Source of the DNA: DATFEN01 sp035691285
Lineage (GTDB): Bacteria > Acidobacteriota > Vicinamibacteria > Fen-336
Direction: 5' to 3'
DNA length: 55,687 nt
Assembly (NCBI GenBank): GCA_035691285.1
Contig: DASSJI010000141.1
Coordinates: forward strand, 1-55,687
The notes under the pieces were generated by a model. The model made no database searches. It saw only the letters and a program-made list of their open reading frames with translations, and was not told the DNA's origin. How positions within the stretch are numbered: the first letter of the stretch is position 1; every line of letters begins with the position of its first letter. Below, piece after piece: positions 1 to 7,923 of the stretch. A program made the translations under genes and the position numbers.

Positions 1-330
1 GACGAGTCGGTCTACGCGCTCTTGCCGTCGCCGGGGCGTCGCACTGTCGATGCCCGCGAGGTCCAGGACCGGCTCGTCTTCGCCTTCCTCAACGAGGCGG
101 TGCTGTGCCTGCAGGACGGCGTCCTGCGCTCGCCCCGGGACGGCGACGTCGGCGCGATCTTCGGCCTCGGGTTTCCGCCGTTCCTGGGAGGGCCCTTCCG
201 ATACCTCGACCAGCTCGGCGCGCGCTTCGCGGTCGAGATGCTGGAGCGCCTGGCCGAGAAGCACGGCGCGCGCTTCGAGCCGGCGGCGCTGCTCCGCGAC
301 ATGACGAAGACAGGGAAGCGGTTCCACTGA
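1..330 (+). CDS. fadJ: 3-hydroxyacyl-CoA dehydrogenase / fatty oxidation complex alpha subunit, C-terminal part (5' end outside window)
   Basis: Only the last 109 codons are present, open from base 1 to a TGA. They encode the C-terminal 3-hydroxyacyl-CoA dehydrogenase domain of the FadB/FadJ multifunctional enzyme. The hallmark string GFPPFLGGPFRYLD is near residue 57 of the fragment, preceded by a helix resembling RLVFAFLNEAV. In the family this domain follows the enoyl-CoA hydratase and NAD-binding domains and helps bind the acyl-CoA during beta-oxidation. The missing N-terminus means a single-domain 3HCDH cannot be excluded, although the GFPPFLGGP signature is typical of the fused enzyme. 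FadJ versus FadB cannot be decided from this piece. Confidence 0.85.
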   Translation, partial: DESVYALLPSPGRRTVDAREVQDRLVFAFLNEAVLCLQDGVLRSPRDGDVGAIFGLGFPPFLGGPFRYLDQLGARFAVEMLERLAEKHGARFEPAALLRDMTKTGKRFH

Positions 331-360
331 CGGCCGGCGCTACTTTCGGGCCGCGGCGCG

Positions 361-369
361 TGCTAGGTT
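361..369 (+). promoter_or_regulatory. Candidate extended -10 element before the RND operon
   Basis: TGCTAGGTT fits a TGn-TAnnnT extended -10 box and ends 10 bases before the ATG of the adaptor gene. No Shine-Dalgarno sequence is seen, so the transcript could be leaderless or nearly so. No convincing -35 is present at 17 bases. Inference from sequence only. Confidence 0.3.
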
Positions 370-379
370 AACGCGGACC

Positions 380-1447
380 ATGGGCCGAGCCTCGATCGCG
401 TTCGTGCTGGCCGCCGTGGCCGTGGCGCCCGGCTGCAGGGGCTCCGGAGGCTCCCAGGGGCCCGGCGGCTTTCCGGTCAAGATCGAGGTCGCCCGCTCCG
501 TCAGCGTCGCCGACAGCACCGAGTACGTGGCCACCATCAAGTCGCGCGCCTCGGCCGCCATCCGTCCGGAGGTCGAGGGCAAGATCACCGAGATCTTCGT
601 GCGCCCGGGGACGCGGGTCGCTGCAGGCGCGCCGCTCATGCAGATCGACCCCGCCAAGCAGCAGGCCACCCTCAAGAGCCAGCAGGACACCCTGGCGGCG
701 AAGCGGGCGAGCGTCGAGTACGCCCGCCAGCAGCACGTGCGCGTGAAGGGCCTCGCCGCGTCGGGCATCACGAGCCAGCAGGACCTGGACCAGGCCAAGG
801 CGGCCCTCGACGCGTCGCAGGCGGAGCTCGAAGCCCTCGAGGCCCAGGTGCGCGAGCAGCAGGTGCAGCTCCACTACTACACCGTCGCCGCGCCGACCGC
901 CGGCGTCGTCGGAGACATTCCCGGCCGCGTCGGTGACCGCGTGACGGCCGACACGACCCTCACGACCATCGACCAGGCCGGGGGCCTCGAGGCCTATGTG
1001 TCCGTGCCGGTGGAACGCGCTCCACAGCTCCACCCGGGCCAGGCGGTCCAGATCCTGGACGCCGCCGGGCAGGTGCTCGCCGACACGCGCCTCAGCTTCG
1101 TCTCTCCGCAGGTCGACGAGGCGACGCAGACGGTGCTCGTGAAGGCCAAGATCGACGCGGCCGAAGGGCTGCGGCCCTCGCAGTTCACCCGGGCGCGGCT
1201 CATCTGGGGGACGCACGAGGGCCCCGTGGTGCCGGTCCTCGCGGTGTCGCGGATCAGCGGCCGGCACTTCGCCTTCGTGGCGGAGGAGGACAAGGGCGCC
1301 CTGGTCGCCCGGCAGAAGCCGCTCCGCGTCGGCGACATCGTGGACGGCGCGTACGTCGTGCTCGAGGGACTGAAGGCGGGGGACCGGGTGATCGTCTCCG
1401 GGACACAGCTCCTGTTCGACGGCGCGCCCGTGAGCCCGCAGGGCTGA
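380..1447 (+). CDS. RND efflux periplasmic adaptor (membrane fusion protein), probable lipoprotein
   Basis: 355 aa, of the AcrA/MexA family, which bridges the inner-membrane RND pump and an outer-membrane channel. The N-terminus has a short hydrophobic segment ending APGC at residues 17-20, a plausible lipobox, so the protein is probably lipid-anchored in the periplasm. A lipoyl-like half (ASAAIRPEVEGKITEI, about residues 57-72) is followed by a coiled-coil hairpin (about 90-160), the second lipoyl half (YTVAAPTAGVVGDIPGRVGD), a beta-barrel domain and a membrane-proximal domain ending DRVIVSGTQLLFDGAPVSP. Length is usual for the family. It lies 13 bases before the pump gene. No TolC-type channel gene or TetR regulator is adjacent. 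Confidence 0.93.
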   Translation: MGRASIAFVLAAVAVAPGCRGSGGSQGPGGFPVKIEVARSVSVADSTEYVATIKSRASAAIRPEVEGKITEIFVRPGTRVAAGAPLMQIDPAKQQATLKSQQDTLAAKRASVEYARQQHVRVKGLAASGITSQQDLDQAKAALDASQAELEALEAQVREQQVQLHYYTVAAPTAGVVGDIPGRVGDRVTADTTLTTIDQAGGLEAYVSVPVERAPQLHPGQAVQILDAAGQVLADTRLSFVSPQVDEATQTVLVKAKIDAAEGLRPSQFTRARLIWGTHEGPVVPVLAVSRISGRHFAFVAEEDKGALVARQKPLRVGDIVDGAYVVLEGLKAGDRVIVSGTQLLFDGAPVSPQG

Positions 1448-1460
1448 CGCCAGGCGGACC

Positions 1461-4400
1461 ATGGTCGAGTTCTTCATCCGCCGGCCGATCTTCGCGACCG
1501 TCTGCGCGCTGCTGATCATCCTGGCCGGCGGCGCGGCCATCCCCACGCTGCCGATCGCCCAGTTCCCCAACCTGGCGCCGCCGCAGGTCATCGTGATGTC
1601 CAACTACATCGGCGCCAGCGCCCAGGTGGTCGAGACGGCGGTCACGACGCCCCTGGAGCAGCAGATCAACGGCGCCGAGGGGATGAAGTACCTGACCTCG
1701 ACGAGCGGCAACGACGGGACCAGCCTCATCACCGCCACCTTCGACCTGGACCGGGATCCGGACCTGGCCGCCGTCGACGTGCAGAACCGCGTGAGCTTCG
1801 CCCAGGGCCGGCTTCCCAACGAGGTCAAGCAGACCGGCGTCGTGGTCCTCAAGAGCTCCCAGAACTTCGTGTTCGGCGCCGCGGTCTACTCCGAGGACGG
1901 CCGCTACGACACGTCCTTCGTCAGCAACTACCTGGACCTCTACGTCCGCGACGCCCTCAAGCGCGTGCGCGGCGTCGCCGACGTCTTCATCTTCGGCGAG
2001 CGGCGCTACTCGATGCGGCTGTGGCTCGACCCGGCGCGCATGGCGAGCCGCCGGCTCGTCGCCTCCGACGTCGTGGCCGCCCTGCGCGAGCAGAACGTGC
2101 AGGTGGCGGCCGGGCAGGTGGGCCAGGCGCCGGCGCCCGAGGGCCAGGCCTACCAGATCAGCGTGCGTGCGGTCGGCCGGCTCAGCGAGCCGGCCGAGTT
2201 CGAGAACATCATCGTCAAGACCGCCGCGGACGGCACGACGGTGCGCCTCAAGGACGTGGGACGCGCCGAGCTGGGCGCCGAGGACTACAGCTCGGAGCTC
2301 CAGTTCAACGGCCACGAGGCCGTCGGCATCGGCCTGACCCAGCTCTCAAACGCGAACGCCCTCGAGGTCGACCGCGCGGCCCTGGCCGAGCTGGAGCGGC
2401 TCTCGAAGCGCTTCCCGCCCGGGATGAAGTACAAGCTCGCCTTCGACGCCACCGACGTCGTCCACGAGTCGATCCAGGACGTGCTGTTGACGCTGCTCGG
2501 CGCCATCGTGCTGGTCGTGCTGGTGATCTACGTCTTCCTCGAGGACTGGCGCAGCACGCTGATCCCCTCGGTGGCCATCCCCGTCTCGCTCGTCGGCACC
2601 TTCGTCTTCGTCAAGGTCCTCGGCTTCTCGATCAACACCCTCACCCTCTTCGGGATCACCCTCGCCACCGGCCTCGTGGTGGACGACGCCATCGTGGTGA
2701 TCGAGAACATCGCGCGCCACATCGCCGAAGGGGAGCGGGACGCCCGGAAGGCGGCGGCGGCGGCCATGAAGGAGGTGACGGGCGCGGTGATCGCCACCTC
2801 GCTGGTGCTGGTCGCCGTGTTCGTCCCGGTGGCGCTCTTCCCGGGCACGACCGGGATCCTGTTCCGGCAGTTCGCGCTCACCATCGCCGCCTCGATCGCG
2901 ATCTCGGCCTTCAACGCCCTCACCCTGACGCCGGCCCTCTCGGCGCTCCTGCTCGGCCGCGAGCACGGCGCCAAGGGCCGGTTCTTCACCGGCGTGGACG
3001 CGGCGATCCAGCGCTCGACCGAGGGCTACGTGTCTTCCCTGCGCCGGTTCCTGGGCTGGCGGCGGCCGGCCCTGGCGTTGTTCGTCGCGGGCCTCCTGCT
3101 CACGTGGTTCGTGTACGGGCGCGTGCCGAGGGCCTTCGTGCCGGACGAGGACCAGGGCTGGGGCATGGTGCTGATCCAGGCGCCGGAGGGGGCCTCGCTC
3201 CAGTACACCAAGAAGATCGGGGAGCAGGTCCAGGCGATCCTCGGCCGGCAGCCGGAGATGGACACGGTGTTCGCCGTGACCGGCTTCAGCTTCGCGGGCA
3301 ACGCTCCCAACCGGGGCATGATCTTCTTCGGCCTGAAGCCGTACGCGCAGCGAAGGGGCCGGGAGCACTCGGCGGAGGCCGTGATCCACCGTCTGCGCGG
3401 CGAGATGGGCGCGATCACGGGAGCGCTCGTGTTCCCGTTCCAGCCCCCTGCCGTGCAGGGCCTCGGCAACTTCGGCGGCTTCCAGTACGTGGTGCAGGAC
3501 CGCGGCGGGCACAGCCTCGACGAGCTCTCGGCCGTGGTGCAGCAGATGCTGCAGCAGGGCAACGCCCATCCCGGGCTCAGCGGCCTCTTCAGCACGTTCA
3601 CGGCCCGCGACCCGCAGCTCGTGGTGAGCGTCGACCGCGAGAAGGCGAAGGCCATGAAGGTCCCGCTGCAGCAGATCACCGACGCGCTGCAGGTCTACAT
3701 GGGCTCGGCGTACGTCAACGACTTCGACTTCAACAACCGGTCGTATCGCGTGTACGTCCAGGCCGACAAGCAGTTCCGCTCGGAGCCGCGGGACATGCGG
3801 GAGTTCTACGTGCGCTCCGACGAGGGCGCCATGGTTCCCCTCGAGAACCTCGTGCGCTACGCCGAGTCGACGACGCCGCAGGTCATCAGCCACTACAACC
3901 TGTTCCGCGCCGCGGAGATCGCCGGCTCCGCCGCCCCCGGCCGCAGCTCCGGGGAGGCCATCGCCGCCATGGAAGAGCTGAGCGCGAAGCACCTGCCGCA
4001 AGGCTTCGGCTACGAGTGGACGGGGCTCTCCCTCGAGGAGCTGGAGGCGGGAGGGACGGCGCTGCTCCTCTTCGGCTTCGGGACCCTGGTCGTGTACCTC
4101 ACGCTGTCCGCCCAATACGAGAGCTTCGTGCTGCCGTTCATCGTGCTGCTCGCCGTGCCGATGGCTCTCTTGGGCGCGATCGGCGCCCAGTGGGTCCGGG
4201 GGCTCCAGAACGACATCTACTGCCAGATCGGGCTCGTGATGCTGGTGGGCCTGGCCAGCAAGAACGCGATCCTGATCGTGGAGTTCGCCGAGCAGCTCCG
4301 GGCGCGCGGCCTGTCGATCGTCGACGCCGTGGTGGAGGCGGCGCGCATCCGCCTGCGTCCCATCCTGATGACCTCCTTCGCGTTCATCCTCGGCGTCGTG

Positions 4401-4568
4401 CCCCTGGTGCTGGCCGGCGGAGCCGGCCAGGCCGGCCGCCGCTCGGTGGGGACGACGGTCTTCGGCGGCATGATCGCCTCGACGCTCCTGAACCTCTTCT
4501 TCATCCCGGTGCTGTACCTGCTCGTCGAGACGGCCCGGGAGCGGCGGGGCGCGAAGATCCGCGCTTGA
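1461..4568 (+). CDS. RND multidrug efflux pump, inner-membrane permease (AcrB/MexB type)
   Basis: 1035 aa, the usual length of hydrophobe/amphiphile-efflux RND transporters. These are proton-driven trimers that export drugs, detergents or lipids. It begins MVEFFIRRPIFATVCALLI, the typical first transmembrane helix. The proton-relay acid pair sits in TM4 at Asp408-Asp409 (GLVVDDAIVVIENIARH), and the matching TM10 lysine is in GLASKNAILIVEFAEQL. Two large periplasmic loops follow TM1 and TM7. Substrate cannot be predicted. The stop overlaps the TTG of the next gene (TTGA), so the permease downstream is probably translationally coupled. Confidence 0.96.
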   Translation: MVEFFIRRPIFATVCALLIILAGGAAIPTLPIAQFPNLAPPQVIVMSNYIGASAQVVETAVTTPLEQQINGAEGMKYLTSTSGNDGTSLITATFDLDRDPDLAAVDVQNRVSFAQGRLPNEVKQTGVVVLKSSQNFVFGAAVYSEDGRYDTSFVSNYLDLYVRDALKRVRGVADVFIFGERRYSMRLWLDPARMASRRLVASDVVAALREQNVQVAAGQVGQAPAPEGQAYQISVRAVGRLSEPAEFENIIVKTAADGTTVRLKDVGRAELGAEDYSSELQFNGHEAVGIGLTQLSNANALEVDRAALAELERLSKRFPPGMKYKLAFDATDVVHESIQDVLLTLLGAIVLVVLVIYVFLEDWRSTLIPSVAIPVSLVGTFVFVKVLGFSINTLTLFGITLATGLVVDDAIVVIENIARHIAEGERDARKAAAAAMKEVTGAVIATSLVLVAVFVPVALFPGTTGILFRQFALTIAASIAISAFNALTLTPALSALLLGREHGAKGRFFTGVDAAIQRSTEGYVSSLRRFLGWRRPALALFVAGLLLTWFVYGRVPRAFVPDEDQGWGMVLIQAPEGASLQYTKKIGEQVQAILGRQPEMDTVFAVTGFSFAGNAPNRGMIFFGLKPYAQRRGREHSAEAVIHRLRGEMGAITGALVFPFQPPAVQGLGNFGGFQYVVQDRGGHSLDELSAVVQQMLQQGNAHPGLSGLFSTFTARDPQLVVSVDREKAKAMKVPLQQITDALQVYMGSAYVNDFDFNNRSYRVYVQADKQFRSEPRDMREFYVRSDEGAMVPLENLVRYAESTTPQVISHYNLFRAAEIAGSAAPGRSSGEAIAAMEELSAKHLPQGFGYEWTGLSLEELEAGGTALLLFGFGTLVVYLTLSAQYESFVLPFIVLLAVPMALLGAIGAQWVRGLQNDIYCQIGLVMLVGLASKNAILIVEFAEQLRARGLSIVDAVVEAARIRLRPILMTSFAFILGVVPLVLAGGAGQAGRRSVGTTVFGGMIASTLLNLFFIPVLYLLVETARERRGAKIRA

Positions 4569-5884
4569 GCGCCACGGCCGGAAGGAGCGGGCCGGTCCGC
4601 GGGCTCGGTCCGGTCGCCGCGGTGGCGCTGGTCGTCGGGAACATCATCGGGGCCGGCATCTACGTCGTGCCCGGCTCGCTCGCCGCGATCGCCGGGCCGC
4701 TTTCGCTCGTGGCATGGGTCATCAACCTGGCCGGCTACTTCTGCCTGGCCGCCGTGTTCGCGGACCTGGGAGCGGCCTATCCGATCTCGGGGGGGGCGCA
4801 GGTCTACGTGCGCCGGGCGTTCGGCGACCTGGCCGGGTTCGAGTCCGCGTACCTGTACTGGCTGAGCTCGATGATCGGCAACGCGGCGTATCCCACGGCT
4901 TTCGTGGGCTACCTGGCCGTGCTCGTCCCCAGCGTCTCGGCGCCGCTCCCGGCGTTCCTCGTCGCGCAGGCGCTGCTCTGGTCGCTGACCCTCGTCAACG
5001 TCGCGGGTGTGCGCGTCGGCGGCGCCGTCCAGGTGCTCACCGCGATCCTCAAGGTCCTGCCGCTGGCGGTCGTCTCCGTCGCGCTTCTCGCGAGCGGCAG
5101 CCCATCCAACCTCGCGCCGTTCGCTCCCCACGGCTGGGGCGCCCTGTTTCCCGCCATCTCGCTGGTTTCCTGGCTTCTCATGGGCACGGAGACCGTGACC
5201 ATCCCGGCCGAGGAGATCGAGGGCGCCGGCAGGACCATTCGCCGGTCCGCGTACGTCGGGTTCGGAATCGTCGCCGTGTTGTATCTCGTGTTCAACTTCG
5301 CCGTCGCCTTCGGCGTTCCCGCCACCGAGATCGCCTCGAGCTCCGCGCCGATCGCGTTCGCGGCCGAGCGTGTGCTCGGCCCCACGGGCGGCACCCTCGT
5401 GGCCCTGGGCGCCATGGTGTCGGCCGCCGGGGTCCTGAACGGCTGGATCCTGGTCACGGGCCGCCTTCCGTACGCCGCCGCGCGGGACGGCCTGGCTCCG
5501 GGGAGGCTCGCGAGGATCGACCCACGCACCGGGACGCCCGTCGCCGCCATCGCGCTCTCCTCGGTGCCCCCGGCGCTGCTCCTGCTGCTGTACTTCGACC
5601 GTAGCCTCATCGAGGCCTACAACCTCATGGCGCTCACCTCCACGGCGATGGCCCTCCTGGTCCTCGGCGGGGCCTGCGCGGCGGAGGTGATGCTGCTGCG
5701 CCGCGAGCCCGAGGCCTTCGCGGCAGCCCAGCGGCGCCGCGGCCCCTACCGGGCGCTGGCGGGGCTGGCGTTCGTCGCCGTGATGCTCGCAGGCGTGGGA
5801 GGCATGCCGGCCCTCCTCACGCTGCTGGCGGCGGGCGGCCTGGCGCCGTGCTATCTCCGGTTCCGGAAGCAGCCTCGGCGCTAG
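4565..5884 (+). CDS. APC superfamily amino acid permease
   Basis: 439 aa from a TTG that overlaps the RND stop. A much longer open frame runs upstream but lies inside the pump gene, so the TTG is chosen because the family motif GNIIGAGIYVVPGSLA begins soon after it (about residues 26-41). The rest is strongly hydrophobic with the 12-helix APC pattern, including WLLMGTETVTIPAEEIEGAG and GRLPYAAARDGLAP, characteristic of arginine/agmatine/ornithine-type antiporters and related amino acid transporters (AdiC/CadB-like group). It acts in the inner membrane. Substrate is unknown. It meets the next gene tail to tail with the two stop codons sharing CTAG. Confidence 0.88.
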   Translation: MSATAGRSGPVRGLGPVAAVALVVGNIIGAGIYVVPGSLAAIAGPLSLVAWVINLAGYFCLAAVFADLGAAYPISGGAQVYVRRAFGDLAGFESAYLYWLSSMIGNAAYPTAFVGYLAVLVPSVSAPLPAFLVAQALLWSLTLVNVAGVRVGGAVQVLTAILKVLPLAVVSVALLASGSPSNLAPFAPHGWGALFPAISLVSWLLMGTETVTIPAEEIEGAGRTIRRSAYVGFGIVAVLYLVFNFAVAFGVPATEIASSSAPIAFAAERVLGPTGGTLVALGAMVSAAGVLNGWILVTGRLPYAAARDGLAPGRLARIDPRTGTPVAAIALSSVPPALLLLLYFDRSLIEAYNLMALTSTAMALLVLGGACAAEVMLLRREPEAFAAAQRRRGPYRALAGLAFVAVMLAGVGGMPALLTLLAAGGLAPCYLRFRKQPRR

Positions 5885-7767
5885 AAGCCTCGGGCGACGA
5901 GCACCTCGCCCACGGCGCGAAGGGCCTGGTCGATCGCGACCTGCGTCAGCGCCGACGCCCCCGCGTCGGAGCCCGCAACGGCGATCCGGCCGAAGCTGCG
6001 CCGGCCGGCCTCCCAGGGCTTCTCCGGCCCCGGCCAGCCGGGCGGCGTGTCGCTCCGCGCGTACCCATGAGGCCAGCGATTGACCGTGATCGCCAGGATG
6101 TCGCGGGCGGGATCGAAGCCGCCTCCGGACAGCATGCGGGCGAGCTGTTCGCGGATCCGGCGCTCCTCGGCCTCGAAGGTCGTCGACAGCAGCTCGGACC
6201 GGCCCAGCCGATGCTGCTCGCGCTCCGTCAGCCCCGGCCGGCACGGCGTACGCTCCAGGTGGAGCACGATCGGCTCCTCGGGCGAGCGCGAGTGTCGGTA
6301 GTCGCCCAGGCTCACGGGAAAATCGAGCTTGACCTCCGTGTAGTGGCTGTTCAGCGCGAACACGTGATGGACGCCCAGCCTGGCGAAGGCCTTGAAATCG
6401 CGGATCAGGACGTTCGTGTAGACGAGGGGCGCGCGCATCTGGTACGAGAGGGCCTGGCGCTGTCGCTCGGGCAACTCTGGGCACAAGAAGGGGACCATCG
6501 CACCGTAGCCCGCGAAGACGCAGCCGGCCGCGCGCACGCGGTGCGCCCCGCCGTCTCGAACGTACGTGACCTCCACCTCGCGGGCCGTGTCCGGCTCGCC
6601 CAGGTGGCGCACACGCACCACGGTGCTGTTCAGCCGGATGCGCGCCGGCGCGCCCGCGCGGTCGAGCCGCGCATAGTCGACGCGAGCGGTGACGACGTCG
6701 TCCATCGAGTGCCCCGGGACGGCCTCCGGGACGAGCGCCCGCACCAGGAGCCGCGCGATGGACGCGTTGCCGTCGGGGAAGTGGAAGATGTCGTGGGGTT
6801 CGTGGCTCGCGTGCCAGGACGGCTCGGGTGCGAGGCCCAGCCCCTCGAGGCCCGGAAGGCCCAGGCGCCACGCGAGATGCGCGCTCACCACATCCGTGCC
6901 CACGGCCGCCAGCCGGTTCGTGCGCGTCTGGAAGTACGGGACGACACCGGGGTCGCATCGCGCAAGCTTCAGCAGGAACTCGTTGTAGCTCATGCCCCGG
7001 AGCCGCGCCTTCTTCTCCGCAGTGTCGAGCCCCGGCAGGAAGTCGGGCGCGGCGCCGTAGAGGCGCGCGATGTCCTTCTGGGCGGCGGGGGACAGGGGCG
7101 TCCGTGCCAGGAACTCCGGCCAGGGCTCCCGGCCCTCACCCGCGACCAGCCGGTCGACGCCGAAGGTCTCCCTGTCGAAGTACGCGCCCTGGCTCAGGCC
7201 GAGCGAGGCGTACAGCTTCTGGTCGAAGGCCGTGTAGAAGCGGTCGACGTCGACGCCCACCTCGCGGATGAGGGCGAGGGCTGCAGGGCTGTAGGCCGAC
7301 GGGCCCGGGTAGATCTGCTCGGTGCCGCCGTAGCCGATGAACAGGCGGCCGCCGTGGCGGAACTCGTTGCGCTTGGCGTGGCCGCCGAAGTCGTCGTGGT
7401 TGTCGAGGACGAGGACACGTGCTGCCTTTCCGGCGGACCGGCGGAACGCATACGCCGCCGCGAGGCCGGAAAGCCCGCCCCCGACGACGACCAGGTCCCA
7501 GCTCTCCCCGGTGTCCGCTGCATCACCGAAGCCCTGGCCGTCGCGCAGCCCATGCGCGACCTCGAAGGAGCCCGCGTGGCTGCCGCGCATTCCGGTGAGG
7601 GCGGGCGGGTAGTAGCTCGGGTCCTCCTGGGCCGACGTCTCCCGCAACAGGGCGAGAAGGGGCTCGGGAAGCATCGCCCCCGTGATCGCAAGGCTGGCGC
7701 CGTTCAAGAAGTCGCGCCGGCGGATGCGGCGCCGCATCCCCAGCGCGCGGTCGTCGGGGCGACCCAT
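5881..7767 (-). CDS. Tat-exported FAD-dependent oxidoreductase, spermidine dehydrogenase-like (copy 1)
   Basis: 628 aa. The N-terminus carries a twin-arginine signal (RRRDFLNG, residues 16-23) and a hydrophobic stretch, so the folded flavoprotein is expected in the periplasm. An FAD dinucleotide-binding motif VVVGGGLSGLAAAY lies at about residues 93-106, followed by LDNHDDFGGHAKRNEF. This pattern matches the Pseudomonas SpdH group, flavohemoproteins that oxidise spermidine. Substrate here is inferred from family resemblance only, and no CxxCH heme c motif is visible. ATG start with GGAGA five bases upstream. Its close relative is encoded divergently just upstream. The gene could be annotated more cautiously as an NAD(P)/FAD-binding protein. 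Confidence 0.75.
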   Translation of the reverse strand: MGRPDDRALGMRRRIRRRDFLNGASLAITGAMLPEPLLALLRETSAQEDPSYYPPALTGMRGSHAGSFEVAHGLRDGQGFGDAADTGESWDLVVVGGGLSGLAAAYAFRRSAGKAARVLVLDNHDDFGGHAKRNEFRHGGRLFIGYGGTEQIYPGPSAYSPAALALIREVGVDVDRFYTAFDQKLYASLGLSQGAYFDRETFGVDRLVAGEGREPWPEFLARTPLSPAAQKDIARLYGAAPDFLPGLDTAEKKARLRGMSYNEFLLKLARCDPGVVPYFQTRTNRLAAVGTDVVSAHLAWRLGLPGLEGLGLAPEPSWHASHEPHDIFHFPDGNASIARLLVRALVPEAVPGHSMDDVVTARVDYARLDRAGAPARIRLNSTVVRVRHLGEPDTAREVEVTYVRDGGAHRVRAAGCVFAGYGAMVPFLCPELPERQRQALSYQMRAPLVYTNVLIRDFKAFARLGVHHVFALNSHYTEVKLDFPVSLGDYRHSRSPEEPIVLHLERTPCRPGLTEREQHRLGRSELLSTTFEAEERRIREQLARMLSGGGFDPARDILAITVNRWPHGYARSDTPPGWPGPEKPWEAGRRSFGRIAVAGSDAGASALTQVAIDQALRAVGEVLVARGF

Positions 7768-7923
7768 GCGCTCTCCGGTCTGAAGGACCCTTGCTGCGCC
7801 TTCTACTCCACACGGGCGGCCTTGTCCATGCGCGCGGCCGGGGCATCGATGCGATACTGCCTGCCGCTGCCCCGAGCGATGTCATGGCGATGACGCCGGA
7901 CGAATTCAAGATGCGAGGCCTCC
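7768..7923. promoter_or_regulatory. Divergent control region between two SpdH-like genes
   Basis: The 156 bases between the two divergent starts must hold both promoters. I see no clear -35/-10 pair. A 15-codon reading frame (ATG at 7890, TGA at 7935-7937) precedes and overlaps the start of the right-hand gene. GAGG at 7915-7918 serves as the likely ribosome-binding site of that gene. Confidence 0.4.

Noticed and set aside
2346..4115. Long minus-strand frame opposite the RND pump, with others opposite most genes
   Set aside because: High GC leaves antisense frames open. The translation has the His/Arg/Glu/Asp bias of a shadow and no family motif.
2021..4564. Very long open frame continuing into the APC permease from within the RND pump gene
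   Set aside because: The part before 4565 is an Arg/Gly/Pro-rich shadow of the pump in another frame. Real similarity to APC permeases begins only at the TTG at 4565.
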